Of a DNA stretch of 64,000 nucleotides, positions 26,745 to 35,896 are shown piece by piece. Origin of the DNA: Falsiroseomonas frigidaquae. GTDB lineage: Bacteria > Pseudomonadota > Alphaproteobacteria > Acetobacterales > Acetobacteraceae. Below the pieces are notes generated by a model that saw only the letters and a list, made by a program, of their open reading frames with translations, was not told where the DNA came from and did no database searches. The stretch spans positions 1 through 64,000 of the forward strand of contig NZ_JAAVTX010000005.1 of the NCBI RefSeq assembly GCF_012163145.1, given 5' to 3'. The stretch's first letter is position 1, and every line of letters begins with the position of its first letter. The translations under genes were made by a program, and so were the position numbers.

Positions 26745-27413
26745 TTACGCGGCCGATGCGCGCTCCGATAGGATGGCGTCGGCGCGGCGGAACGCATCCG
26801 CCATGCGGGCCGCCGGCATGGCGCCGCTGAACAGCAGGTGCCGGTCCATCAGGAAGGAGGGCACGCCGGAAATGCCGCCCTGGCGTGCCGCCAGGTCCTC
26901 CGCCAGCACCTCGGCCTTGAGATCCTCGCCCGCCAGCATGGCGGCGACGGCATCCGGCGGCAGCCCGGCGGCGCCGGCCAGCTCCACCAGCGTCGGTACG
27001 TCGCCGACGTCGCGGCCTTCGTGGAAGTAGCCGCGGAACAGCGCCTCCAGCACCTCGTTCTGCAGGCCCGCGGCGGCGGCCATGCGGATGACGCGGTGGG
27101 CCGCCACGGAATTCGGCGTGCGCTGCATCAGGTCGTGCCGGAACTCCACCCCGGCGGCGCGGCCGGCCTCGGCCACATTGGCGTCCAGCTCCCGCCCACG
27201 GGCCTCGGAGCCGAATTTCTGCGCCCGGTAGACCGCCCGCACCACGCCTTCCTGCGGCATGTCCGGGTTGAGCTGGTAGGGGCGCCAGCGGACGTTGAAG
27301 CGCAGCCCTTCCGCCGCCAGCTCGGCCAGCGCGGCATCCAGGTTGTGCTTGCCGATCCAGCACCAGGGGCAGACCACGTCGGACAGCACATCGAGGGTAC
27401 GCATCGTCGTCAT
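26745..27413 (-). CDS. DsbA-family oxidoreductase, FrnE/2-hydroxychromene isomerase-like
   Basis: 222 residues, cytosolic (no signal peptide). Thioredoxin-fold with a CPWC active site in VLSDVVCPWCWIGKHN, the inserted helical domain, and the cis-Pro loop GISGVPSFLMDRHLLFSGA. This is the FrnE-like branch, linked to oxidative-stress thiol chemistry in other bacteria. Start at 27413 (MTTMRTLD) is the family N-terminus; a 28-residue upstream extension is open but unlikely. Confidence 0.9.
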   Translation of the reverse strand: MTTMRTLDVLSDVVCPWCWIGKHNLDAALAELAAEGLRFNVRWRPYQLNPDMPQEGVVRAVYRAQKFGSEARGRELDANVAEAGRAAGVEFRHDLMQRTPNSVAAHRVIRMAAAAGLQNEVLEALFRGYFHEGRDVGDVPTLVELAGAAGLPPDAVAAMLAGEDLKAEVLAEDLAARQGGISGVPSFLMDRHLLFSGAMPAARMADAFRRADAILSERASAA

Positions 27414-27543
27414 GGCCGGGCTCCTCCCGCGGGTTGGATCGATCTGTCGCCCATCCTGGGGTCCGGGCGCAACCTCCGGATGCGGCCGATTTACCATGGG
27501 TTAGGTGATTGAGGCGCATTCTGGACGCTTCGAGGACCCAGCA

Positions 27544-30500
27544 ATGCAAGTCTCCGCCACCTCCAGCGCGGCCGGGGCGCGGCACCTCGCCACGCTGCTC
27601 GCCAGCCTGACCACCGGGCAGATCGGCATGCTGCAGCCGGAGATCTTGGGCCGGGTGCCGCCGGTGGCGTTGGCGGGGCTTGCAACCGGCCAGGTGGCGG
27701 CGCTGTCCACCAGCCAGGTCGCGGCGCTGAAGCCGGCGCAGATCGCCGGGCTGGGCAGCACGCAACTCGCCGCGCTCGACAGCACCCAGGCGGCGGCGCT
27801 GACCAGTACGGCGCTGGCTGGGCTGACCGGTGCGCAGGCGGCTTCGCTTTCCGCCACCGTCTTCGGCGCGCTGGCCACCTCGCAGATCGCCGCCCTGCCG
27901 CCGGCCGCCATCGCCGGGCTGTCCACGGAAAGGCTGGCCGCGCTCGGCGCCACCCAGGCGGCAGCGCTGGACCGCAAGCAATTGCTGGCGCTGAAGCCGG
28001 CCCAGGCGACGGCGCTGGCGACCACGGCGATCGCGGCGATGGGCACCAGCCAGATGGCGGCCTTGCCCACCTCGGCCATCGCGGCGCTTGGCACGGCGCA
28101 GCTTGCGGCGCTGGCGACGACCCAGGTGGCGGCGCTGAGCCGGTCCCAGGTCGCGGCCTTCGGCGTGGCGCAGATCAGCGCGCTGGCGCCGGCGCAACTG
28201 GCCGTGCTCGGCCCGCAGCAGCTTGCAGGATTCACCGGGGCGGAGGTGGCGGCGCTGTCCACCACGGCACTCGCCGGCCTGTCCACGGACCAGATCGGCG
28301 GTCTCGGCGCGGCGCAGGTGAAGGCGATTGCGCCGGACCGGCTGGCGGCGCTGAGCGAAAGCCAGGTCGCCGCGATCTCGGCCTCCGCCATGGCGGTGCT
28401 GACGCTCGGGCAGGTGCAGGCGCTGGCAACCACCCAGGCGGGCGCCCTGACCACGACGCAGATCCGCGCGCTGGGCAGCGTCCAGGCCCGGGCGTTGACG
28501 ACGATGCAGATGGCGGCGCTGTCCACCACCCAGCTTGCGGCTCTGACCCCGGCGGCGCTGGCCGGGGTGGAGGGGGCGGATTTCGATGCGCTGTCCACCG
28601 GCCAGATCGCCGCCTTCGGCACCGCGCAGATCGCGGCGCTGAAACCGGCGCAGGTCGCGGCGATGGGCACCACGACGCTGGCGGCGCTGGACACGGCGCA
28701 ATTCGCCGCACTGTCGCGCAGTGCCATCGGCGGGCTGACCACGGCACAGCTCGGCAGCCTGGGCACCACGCGGCTCGCCGCGCTGACCACGACTCAGATC
28801 GGCGGGCTGGGCAGCGCGCAGGCGGCGGCGCTGGACCTTTCGGCGCTGGGGACCACGCAGATCGCGGCGCTGGCGCGCACCGCGGTGCCGGGGCTGGCCG
28901 GCACGGCGCTGGCGGCGCTTGCCTCCACCGCGCTGGCCGCGCTCGGCACGGCGCAGCTTGCCAATCTCGGCTCCGCCCAGGTGGCGGCGTTGGGCAGCGC
29001 GCAGGTGGCGGGGCTGGCCGGAACCCAGGTGGCGGCGCTGTCGAAGGCCGCGTTGGCCGGGCTGGCGACGACGCAGCTTGCGGCGCTGGCCACCAGCCAG
29101 GTTTCCGCCATGGGCAGCGCGCAGCTGGGTGGCCTGGGCAGCAGCCAGCTGGCCGGGCTGGCGGCGACGCAGCTGGCCGCTTTGTCCAGCAGCCAGGTCG
29201 CCGGGCTCGATGCGGCGGCGCTGTCCGGGCTGGTCGGCGCGCCGCTGCAGGCGCTGGATGTGGCGGGGCTGGGCAGGCTGCAATTGATGGGCTTCGGCAG
29301 CGCGCAGCTTTCGGCGCTGGCCCCCTCGCAGATCCAGGCGCTGTCGAGCACGCAGCTTGGCGGGCTGGATCGCTACCAGGTGCAGGCGCTGCCGGATGGC
29401 ATGATGGCGCTGCTCGGCACCGCGCAGATCGGCGCGCTGACCGCCGGCGGCATGCTGGGGCTGGAGGCGGCGGACCTCGCCGCGCTGTCCACCGACCAGG
29501 CGGCGGCGCTGAAGCGCACCCAGGTGGCGGCGCTCGCCAGCACCCAGGTCGGGTTGCTGGGTGCCACCCAGCTCGCGGCGCTGACGACCACGGGGCTGGC
29601 CGGGCTGGGTTCGGCGCAGGCGGCGGCGCTGGGCAGTACGGCGCTGGCCGGGCTGGGCAGCGCGCAATGGGCGGTGCTCGGCACCGCCGCGCTTGGCGGC
29701 CTCGCCGCCACGGCGCTGGAGGGGATCGGCAGCGCCGGGCTGGGCGCGCTGGGCGCGACGCAGATCGCCGCCCTCGGCACGGCGCAGTTGATGGCGGCGA
29801 CCAGCAGCCAGCTTGCGGCGCTGGACACGACCCAGCTCGCCGGGCTGGGCGCCACCCAGATCGGCCCGCTGGACGGCAGCCAGCTGGCCGCGCTGGCGAC
29901 CGGGCAGGTCGCGGCCCTGGCGCCCGCCGCGCTGGGCGCCCTCGGCACCGCGGCCGCCGGGCAATTGGCGGCGACGCAGATCGCGGCACTCGGCACGGCG
30001 CAGATGGCAGGGCTTGCCGCCACCGCGATCGGCGCGCTGGGAACGACGCAGTTGGCGGCGCTGGCGACCAGCCAGATGGCGGCGCTCGGCACGGCGCAGC
30101 TGGGCGCGCTCGGCAGCAGCCAGGTGGCGACGCTGGCAACGACGCAGCTCGCCGCGATCACCGCCCCCGGCATCGCCGGCCTGGCGGTCGCGGGGCTGGA
30201 CGGGACGCAATGGGGCGCGCTGGCGACCGGCCAGCTTGCCGCGCTCGGCTCGGTGCAGGTCGCGGCCGTGTCCTCCGCACAGGTGGCGGCGCTGGCGAGC
30301 ACGCAGTTGCAGGCGCTGTCGGCTGGCGGCATGGCGGGGCTGGCGCCGCAGGGGCTCGCTACGGCGCAGATCGCGCTGTTCGACACGGCCCAGCTGGCGG
30401 CACTCGGCAGCGGTCAGGTGGCGGCGCTGGCGGCGACCCAGGTGGCCGCCCTGGCCTCCACCCAATTCGCCGCCCTGTCGGCCACGGCGCTGGCCGGGCT

Positions 30501-31263
30501 GGACCTGGCGCTCGCCCTGGACCGGCTGCCGGCGCTGACGGCAATTCAGGCCGGCGGGCTGGGCGCGAGCCAGGTCGCGGCGCTGTCGACCACGGCGCTG
30601 GCCGGGCTGGCCGATACGCAGCTTGCCGGCCTGTCCGCCACCGGCATCGGCGGCCTCGGCACCACGCAGCTGGAGGCGCTGGGCACGCGGCTCGGCGGGC
30701 TGGGATCGGCGCAGATGGCGGGGCTGGGATCGATGCAGGTCGCCAGCCTGTCCACCACCACCATCGCGGCGCTATCCGCCAGCCAGATCGGCGGCCTGTC
30801 CTTCGGCGGCACCAGTGGGCTTGCCACCAGCCAGATCGCGGCGCTCGGCACGGCGCAGGTGGCGGCGCTGCGCGGCCAGCAATTCCTGGCGCTGGGCACC
30901 GCGCAGGTGGCGGCGCTGTCCCTCACCCAGCTTGCCGCGCTGGGCGGCACCCAGGTGCAGGCGATGTCCCCCGCCCAGCTCGGCGCGTTGGACAGCGCCC
31001 AGGTTCAGGCTCTGGGCGCCACCGCCATCGCCGCGCTCGATGCCGAGCAGGTGGCGGCGCTGGCGCCGGCGGATGTGGCGGCGATCGAGCCGGGAGACTT
31101 CCTCGGCATGGCGACGGCCGCCGTGCAGGCGCTGGATGCCGGGCAGATCGCGGCGGTCACCACGGACCAGCTTGCCGCCATGCGCGCCCGGCAGATCGAG
31201 GCCTTCAGCCGGACACAGCTCTATCAGATGACGCCGGCGCAGCTGACCGCGCTGTACGGCTGA
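27544..31263 (+). CDS. Octapeptide-repeat protein, function unknown
   Basis: 1239 residues, almost entirely an 8-residue repeat with consensus Q-[VIL]-A-A-L-x-[ST]-[ATS]; position 1 is Q or A, positions 2 and 5 are hydrophobic. If uninterrupted from about residue 35 to the end it would be ~150 units; a few phase slips are visible (for example near DLSALGTT). There is no Cys, very few charged residues, no signal peptide and no membrane helix. The N-terminal ~30 residues (MQVSATSSAAGARHLATLLASL) and C-terminus (RTQLYQMTPAQLTALYG) are the only non-repeat parts. Start 27544 follows GAGGA by ~9 nt; GTG 27505 is an alternative. It lies directly before the convergent aminotransferase (stop to stop 0 bp). 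I do not recognise a characterised family. Confidence 0.8.
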   Translation: MQVSATSSAAGARHLATLLASLTTGQIGMLQPEILGRVPPVALAGLATGQVAALSTSQVAALKPAQIAGLGSTQLAALDSTQAAALTSTALAGLTGAQAASLSATVFGALATSQIAALPPAAIAGLSTERLAALGATQAAALDRKQLLALKPAQATALATTAIAAMGTSQMAALPTSAIAALGTAQLAALATTQVAALSRSQVAAFGVAQISALAPAQLAVLGPQQLAGFTGAEVAALSTTALAGLSTDQIGGLGAAQVKAIAPDRLAALSESQVAAISASAMAVLTLGQVQALATTQAGALTTTQIRALGSVQARALTTMQMAALSTTQLAALTPAALAGVEGADFDALSTGQIAAFGTAQIAALKPAQVAAMGTTTLAALDTAQFAALSRSAIGGLTTAQLGSLGTTRLAALTTTQIGGLGSAQAAALDLSALGTTQIAALARTAVPGLAGTALAALASTALAALGTAQLANLGSAQVAALGSAQVAGLAGTQVAALSKAALAGLATTQLAALATSQVSAMGSAQLGGLGSSQLAGLAATQLAALSSSQVAGLDAAALSGLVGAPLQALDVAGLGRLQLMGFGSAQLSALAPSQIQALSSTQLGGLDRYQVQALPDGMMALLGTAQIGALTAGGMLGLEAADLAALSTDQAAALKRTQVAALASTQVGLLGATQLAALTTTGLAGLGSAQAAALGSTALAGLGSAQWAVLGTAALGGLAATALEGIGSAGLGALGATQIAALGTAQLMAATSSQLAALDTTQLAGLGATQIGPLDGSQLAALATGQVAALAPAALGALGTAAAGQLAATQIAALGTAQMAGLAATAIGALGTTQLAALATSQMAALGTAQLGALGSSQVATLATTQLAAITAPGIAGLAVAGLDGTQWGALATGQLAALGSVQVAAVSSAQVAALASTQLQALSAGGMAGLAPQGLATAQIALFDTAQLAALGSGQVAALAATQVAALASTQFAALSATALAGLDLALALDRLPALTAIQAGGLGASQVAALSTTALAGLADTQLAGLSATGIGGLGTTQLEALGTRLGGLGSAQMAGLGSMQVASLSTTTIAALSASQIGGLSFGGTSGLATSQIAALGTAQVAALRGQQFLALGTAQVAALSLTQLAALGGTQVQAMSPAQLGALDSAQVQALGATAIAALDAEQVAALAPADVAAIEPGDFLGMATAAVQALDAGQIAAVTTDQLAAMRARQIEAFSRTQLYQMTPAQLTALYG
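27650..31240. repeat. 24-bp-period coding repeat
   Basis: The octapeptide gene has a DNA period of 24 bp, with GCGGCGCTG- and CAG-like codons recurring in register. The period opens long spurious frames on both strands across this stretch. Units are diverged rather than identical, so the array is old or under coding selection. Confidence 0.8.
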
Positions 31264-32493
31264 TCAGACCGCGTTCTGCGCATCGCCAGGCGAAGCGGCC
31301 TGAGGGGCGAAGCTTCGAGCCCAGGCCTGCAACCGTTCCGGCACCTGGGCGAGCACCTCCGCCCCCGCATTGGCGAAGGCGAGCCGCAGGTGGCGCTGCT
31401 GGCCGGGACCGAAGAAGGGGCCGGGCAAGGTCATCAGCCCCTGTTCGGCGGCCAGGGATTCGGCGGCTGCCTCGGCATCCGGCGCGCCTTCCGGCAGGCG
31501 GAGATAGGCGAAATAGGTGCCGATGGCGTCCAGCCGCCAGCCGGGCAACTGCCCGACCCCGGCGCGGAACAGCCGGGCACGTTCCGCCATCAGGGCGCGG
31601 TTGCCGGCGCGCCATTCGGCCAGCGCCGGGATGGCCCAGGTGAGCGCCGTCTGCGCCGGCCGCGCCGGGCAGATCTGCCAGGTATCCAGCGCCTTCGCCA
31701 GTTGCGCCCGGAAGCCCGGCCCGGCCGCCACCGCGCCGACCCGGTGGCCCGGCACGCAATAGGCCTTGGAGAAGGAGTACAGATGCACCAGCCCGTCCCG
31801 CCAGGCGGCATCCGCGAACAGGGCGTGCGGCGGGGATTGGGCCTCGGTCAGGAAGTCCCGGTAGGTTTCGTCCAGCACCAGCCAGACGCCGCGGGCGCGG
31901 CACAGCTCGGCGAAGGCGTGGATAACCTCCGGCGGATAGACCGCGCCGGTCGGGTTGTTCGGCGTGACCAGCACCAGGGCGCGCACCGGGTTGGCATCCA
32001 TCAGCGCGGCGGCCTCGGCCGGGTCCGGCACGAAGCCGGCCTCCGCACGGGCCGGCAGCGGCACGGCGCGGACCCCGCGCATGGTCAGGGCCATCTGGTG
32101 GTTGAAGTACCAGGGGGCAGGCAGCATCACGGCATCGCCGGGCGCGGCCAGCACCGCCATGGTCATGGCGAAGGCCAGGTTGCAGCCGGCGGTGATGGCG
32201 ATATCCGCCGCCGTGACCCCGGCCCCGTAGAAGCCGGAGATGTCGGCCGCCAGGGCTTCCCGCAGCGGCGCATCGCCGTCGTTCGCGCCATAGCCGGCGC
32301 AGGCGACGCTGCCGGCGGCCTCCGCCAGCCTTGCGAGCAATTCGGGTGGCGGCGGGTAGCCGGGCACCGCCTGGGTCAGGTCCAGCGCCGGGCCGGCGCC
32401 GCCGGCATAACGGGCCGCCCAGGCGCGGGCGGCCGGGATCGGCGGTTCGGCGGTGGCGCGCAACGGGCCGGAGAGTGGGGCGGAGAGCATCAT
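31264..32493 (-). CDS. PLP-dependent class I/II aminotransferase
   Basis: 409 residues. Fold-type I features: GYGANDGDAPLREALA, ITAGCNLAFAMTM, TPNNPTGAVYPPEV, LVLDETYRDFL, Schiff-base Lys in LYSFSKAYCVPGHRVG, and the C-terminal LRLAFANAG with the carboxylate-binding Arg. Substrate not assignable from sequence. Start 32493 overlaps the DNA-glycosylase stop by 4 nt (ATGA), so the two are coupled. Confidence 0.87.
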   Translation of the reverse strand: MMLSAPLSGPLRATAEPPIPAARAWAARYAGGAGPALDLTQAVPGYPPPPELLARLAEAAGSVACAGYGANDGDAPLREALAADISGFYGAGVTAADIAITAGCNLAFAMTMAVLAAPGDAVMLPAPWYFNHQMALTMRGVRAVPLPARAEAGFVPDPAEAAALMDANPVRALVLVTPNNPTGAVYPPEVIHAFAELCRARGVWLVLDETYRDFLTEAQSPPHALFADAAWRDGLVHLYSFSKAYCVPGHRVGAVAAGPGFRAQLAKALDTWQICPARPAQTALTWAIPALAEWRAGNRALMAERARLFRAGVGQLPGWRLDAIGTYFAYLRLPEGAPDAEAAAESLAAEQGLMTLPGPFFGPGQQRHLRLAFANAGAEVLAQVPERLQAWARSFAPQAASPGDAQNAV

Positions 32494-33200
32494 CCCGCCA
32501 AACTGCCGCCAGCCGCTTCCGCCGGCAATGCATCCTCGATCAGCGGCCGGCCGGTAACCTGCCGCCAATGGTGCCAGAACAGCCGCGCCGCCAGGCCGCG
32601 CCAGGGCTGCCAGGCGCGGGCGATTTCCGCCAGTTGCTTCGGCGTCGGCCGCGCCGGCAGCCGCTTCAGATGCGCGACGGCGGCGGCCAGCGCGATGTCG
32701 CCGCTCGGGAAGATATCCGGCCGGTCATGTGCGAACAGCAGGTGCACCTCCGCCGTCCAGCGGCCGAGGCCGCGAATGGTGCAGAGATGCGCCACGGCTG
32801 CCTCATCCGCCATGCCGTCCAGTGCATCCAGCCGCAGCGAGCCATCCAGGCAGGCGGCGGCGAGCGCCCGGGCATGCGCGGCCTTGGGGCGCGACAGGCC
32901 GCCGATGCCGCAGAGCACATCATCATGAAGGCCGACCAGCACCGCAGGGTCCAGCGCGCCCGGAATGGCAGATAGCCGGCGCCAGATCGCGCCCGCCGCC
33001 TGGTTCGAGATCTGCTGGCCGCAGATGGTCCGCAGCAGGCCGGGCAGGCCCGCCGGGCGGCTGCGCCAGGGCAAGGGGCCAGCGGCTGCCTCGATGGCGG
33101 CGAGGTCCGGATCGGCCTGGACCAGCGCCGCCATCGCCTCCCGCACCCAGGGGGGCGGGTCCGGGAAGAAGGGCGGCGGGGACGCAGGAGAGAGGGTCAT
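32490..33200 (-). CDS. DNA-3-methyladenine glycosylase II-like (HhH-GPD)
   Basis: 236 residues. TICGQQISNQAAGAIWRRL and the helix-hairpin-helix IRGLGRWTAEVHLLFAHDRPDIFPSGDIAL with the catalytic Asp identify the AlkA/HhH-GPD family of alkylation-repair glycosylases. No Fe-S cluster Cys at the C-terminus, consistent with AlkA rather than Nth/MutY. Divergent from the response regulator; 239 bp between starts. Confidence 0.88.
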   Translation of the reverse strand: MTLSPASPPPFFPDPPPWVREAMAALVQADPDLAAIEAAAGPLPWRSRPAGLPGLLRTICGQQISNQAAGAIWRRLSAIPGALDPAVLVGLHDDVLCGIGGLSRPKAAHARALAAACLDGSLRLDALDGMADEAAVAHLCTIRGLGRWTAEVHLLFAHDRPDIFPSGDIALAAAVAHLKRLPARPTPKQLAEIARAWQPWRGLAARLFWHHWRQVTGRPLIEDALPAEAAGGSLAG

Positions 33201-33309
33201 CCCCGCCGCCAGTACAGCACGCCACCCCGGGGCGGGAGGGGGGATTCCCGCGGCCAGGAGCCGGGCCGAGTCCGGGATGGCGCCTGTGCTTCGCTACATG
33301 CGGCCGGCG

Positions 33310-33359
33310 GGTTACGGCGAAAGGCCGAAAAGCATGATGAAGTGCAACGCTCCGTAACC
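33310..33359. promoter_or_regulatory. Spaced inverted repeat between alkA-like and response-regulator genes
   Basis: GGTTACGG (33310-33317) and CCGTAACC (33352-33359) form an 8-bp inverted repeat with a 34-bp spacer, 80-130 bp upstream of the response-regulator start. Could be paired operator half-sites or chance. Confidence 0.3.
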
Positions 33360-33439
33360 GGCACCCCCAGGGTCACATGCCGCAACATCCGCCGGGCTTT
33401 CCCGCTAGGGGCCGGCGCGCGGCGCGCTATGTTACAGCC

Positions 33440-34168
33440 ATGGACGCAACAGCCCCGCATATCCTGGTGGTCGATGATGACCGCGAAATCCGCGAACTGC
33501 TCGGCAAGTTCCTGGAGAAGCAGTCCTTCCGCGTGACCGCCGCGCGCGATGCGCGGGAGGCAAGGAAGCTCTGGCCGCTCGGCCGCTACCACCTGGTGGT
33601 GCTCGACCTGATGATGCCGGGCGAATCCGGCCTGGACCTGGCGCGCTGGCTGCGCACCCAGTCCGAGGTGCCGATCGTGATGCTGACGGCGATGGGGGAG
33701 GAGACGGACCGCATCGTCGGGCTGGAACTCGGTGCCGACGACTATGTGGCGAAGCCCTTCAACCCACGCGAATTGCTCGCCCGCATCCGCGCCGTGCTGC
33801 GCCGCGCGACGGCGGATAGCAGCACCGGTCCCTCCCAGGAACCGCCCGCCCGCGTGCTGCGCTTCGCCGGCTGGGTGCTGGAGCCGACGCGCCGCCGCCT
33901 GCTGAACCCGCAGGGCGCGGAGGTGCCGCTGACCGGCGGCGAGTATGAATTGCTGATGGTGCTGGTGGAGCGGCCGAACCGCGTGCTGACGCGGGACATG
34001 CTGATGGATTTGCTGCGCGGCCGCCAGGCCGGGCCGTTCGATCGCGCCATCGATGTCGCCGTGTCCCGCCTGCGCCGCAAGCTGGAGGATGACGGCCGCA
34101 ACCCGCAGGTCATCAAGACCGTGCGCGGCGGCGGCTATGTGCTGTCCGCCACCGTCGAGCGCGGCTGA
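33440..34168 (+). CDS. OmpR-family response regulator
   Basis: 242 residues. Receiver domain with acidic pocket VVDDDREI, phospho-acceptor D56 in VVLDLMMPG, Thr in MLTAMGEE and Lys in YVAKPFNP; then a winged-helix output domain (LTGGEYELLMVLVERPNRVLTRDMLMDLL..DVAVSRLRRKLEDD..IKTVRGGGYVLS). Start 33440 (MDATAPHILVVDDD) fits the family. It overlaps the histidine-kinase start by one base, forming a classic two-component operon. Confidence 0.95.
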   Translation: MDATAPHILVVDDDREIRELLGKFLEKQSFRVTAARDAREARKLWPLGRYHLVVLDLMMPGESGLDLARWLRTQSEVPIVMLTAMGEETDRIVGLELGADDYVAKPFNPRELLARIRAVLRRATADSSTGPSQEPPARVLRFAGWVLEPTRRRLLNPQGAEVPLTGGEYELLMVLVERPNRVLTRDMLMDLLRGRQAGPFDRAIDVAVSRLRRKLEDDGRNPQVIKTVRGGGYVLSATVERG

Positions 34169-35529
34169 TGCGCCGCCTGCCCGGGCTGCGCTGGCTATGC
34201 TGGCTATGGCCGCGCAGCCTGGCCGGGCGCACCGCGCTGGTGCTGCTGGTCGGCCTGGTGGTGGTGCAGGCGGCGGGGCTGACCATTCATGCGCTGGACC
34301 GCGTCGATCTGCAGCGCTTCCAGCACGCCCGCGAAATCTCCCAGCGTTCCTTCGGCGCCTGGCGCAGCCTGCTGCAATTGCCGCCGGAGCGGCGCCGGGC
34401 GCTGGTCGAGGACCTGGACATGCCGCCGGGCCTGCGCGCCACGGTGGACGATGTGGCGCTGGCCCAGCCCGGCTTCCCGCCGCCGCCGCCCAGCCTGGTC
34501 CGCCTGCTGCGGCTGGACGCGCTGCGTCATGCCCCTGCCCGCTTCCGCCCGCGGGAGGTGCTGATCGCTACCCATGGCCACCCCGGGCGGCTGATGGTCA
34601 GCCTGCGCTTTCCCGACCAGGGCTGGCTGAACCTGCGGCTGGAGATGCCGCCGCCGCGGCCCTGGCATTCCTTCACCTTCCTCGTCGCCTTCGTGGTGAT
34701 GACGCTGGCCGCGCTGGCGCTGACGCTGTGGACGGTACGGCGGCTGATCCGGCCGGTGACGGCGCTGGCCCAGGCGGCGGACCGGCTCGGCCGCGACGTC
34801 AACGCACCGCCCCTGCCGGAGACCGGCCCTATCGAGGTCGCCACCGCCGCGCGCGCCTTCAACACCATGGCCGAGCGCATCCGCCGCTTCGTCGGCGACC
34901 GCACCCAGATGCTCGCCTCGATCGGGCATGACCTGAAGACGCCGATCACCCGGCTGAAGCTGCGCGCCGAATTCCTGGATGATGACGAGCAGCGGCGGAA
35001 GATGCTGGCCGATCTGGACGAGATGGAGGCGATGATCGCCGCCACCCTCGCCTTCGCCCGCGACGATTCGCGGCGCGAGCCATCGGTTGCCGTCGATCTC
35101 GCCGCGCTGTGCCGGACGGTGACGGATGAGGCGGCTGATGCCAGCCCGGATTTCGCGGAGCTGATCACCTATATCGGCCCGGAACACCTGACGGCAGTGG
35201 CGCGGCCCGGCTCGCTGAAGCGGGCGCTGGCCAATCTGGTGGGCAATGCGGTGGCCTATGGCGGCTCCGCCACCCTGCGGCTGCAGCCGCCGCAGGCCGG
35301 GGTGGTGAGGATCGCGGTGGAGGATGACGGCCCCGGCGTACCGGAGAGCGAGCTGGAAAACGTGTTCCAGCCCTTCCATCGGCTGGAGGCGAGCCGCAAC
35401 CGGGAAACCGGCGGCACCGGCCTCGGCCTGCCGATCGCCCGCAACATATTCCGCGCCCATGGCGGCGACGTGGTGCTGCGGAACCGGGCGGGCGGCGGGC
35501 TTTCGGCGCTGGCCACGCTGCCGGTCTAA
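34168..35529 (+). CDS. EnvZ-like sensor histidine kinase
   Basis: 453 residues. Membrane helices near residues 22-42 and 170-190 flank a ~125-residue periplasmic domain rich in Pro/Arg. HAMP follows, then the H-box SIGHDLKTPITRLKL with His254, N box ANLVGNAVAYG, G1 VEDDGPGVPE, F box FQPFHRLE and G2 GGTGLGLPIARN. All kinase motifs are intact, in contrast to the hybrid kinase at 44600. The signal is unknown; with the adjacent OmpR-type regulator it may control envelope genes. Confidence 0.94.
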   Translation: MRRLPGLRWLCWLWPRSLAGRTALVLLVGLVVVQAAGLTIHALDRVDLQRFQHAREISQRSFGAWRSLLQLPPERRRALVEDLDMPPGLRATVDDVALAQPGFPPPPPSLVRLLRLDALRHAPARFRPREVLIATHGHPGRLMVSLRFPDQGWLNLRLEMPPPRPWHSFTFLVAFVVMTLAALALTLWTVRRLIRPVTALAQAADRLGRDVNAPPLPETGPIEVATAARAFNTMAERIRRFVGDRTQMLASIGHDLKTPITRLKLRAEFLDDDEQRRKMLADLDEMEAMIAATLAFARDDSRREPSVAVDLAALCRTVTDEAADASPDFAELITYIGPEHLTAVARPGSLKRALANLVGNAVAYGGSATLRLQPPQAGVVRIAVEDDGPGVPESELENVFQPFHRLEASRNRETGGTGLGLPIARNIFRAHGGDVVLRNRAGGGLSALATLPV

Positions 35530-35542
35530 TCGGCCGGAGGCG

Positions 35543-35749
35543 TCAGGGGCCGAACAGGGCCAGTGCAACCTCCCCGGCGGCCAGGCTGGCGGTCAGCCCG
35601 AACAGCGACCAGCGCATCGCCTCCCGCCACGCCGGTTCCCGCGCGGCCGGCCGATCGAGGGTTTGCCGCAGCCCGCGCGGGCGCGGCGGGATGCGAAGTT
35701 CGGCCGGGATATCGGCCTGGGTGGAATATCCGAGGGCGATGGTGCTCAT
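35543..35749 (-). CDS. Small hypothetical protein with one membrane helix
   Basis: 68 residues, start 35749 (MSTIALGYSTQ). The N-terminal half is basic (PPRPRGLRQTLDRPAAREPAWREAM is mostly Arg/Pro) and the C-terminus is one hydrophobic segment (WSLFGLTASLAAGEVALALF). It ends 13 bp from the convergent kinase gene. No good Shine-Dalgarno on its strand. No family recognised; could be spurious. Confidence 0.4.
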   Translation of the reverse strand: MSTIALGYSTQADIPAELRIPPRPRGLRQTLDRPAAREPAWREAMRWSLFGLTASLAAGEVALALFGP

Positions 35750-35896
35750 GGGCTGAGAGGAACATAAGAGGAACATGAACGCAAGCCGAATCATTGCGTC
35801 CTGCCGCATCACGCCACTGCGCCACCCACCTGCGTATCGTGGCCCTTGTGAAATTCCCGGCGCACCGTGAACATGGCCGGAGGGAAGGAGCGCCGC

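Noticed and set aside
26530-30465. 1311-residue minus-strand frame and other long antisense frames
   Set aside because: They are shadows created by the 24-bp period of the plus-strand octapeptide gene; composition is Arg/Gln/Gly-rich without any domain, and the frame also crosses the lemA and DsbA genes.
35775-35870. 31-codon ORF preceded by AAGAGGAAC
   Set aside because: The Shine-Dalgarno-like sequence is duplicated by chance (GAGAGGAAC/AAGAGGAAC), the peptide has no hallmarks, and it is very short.
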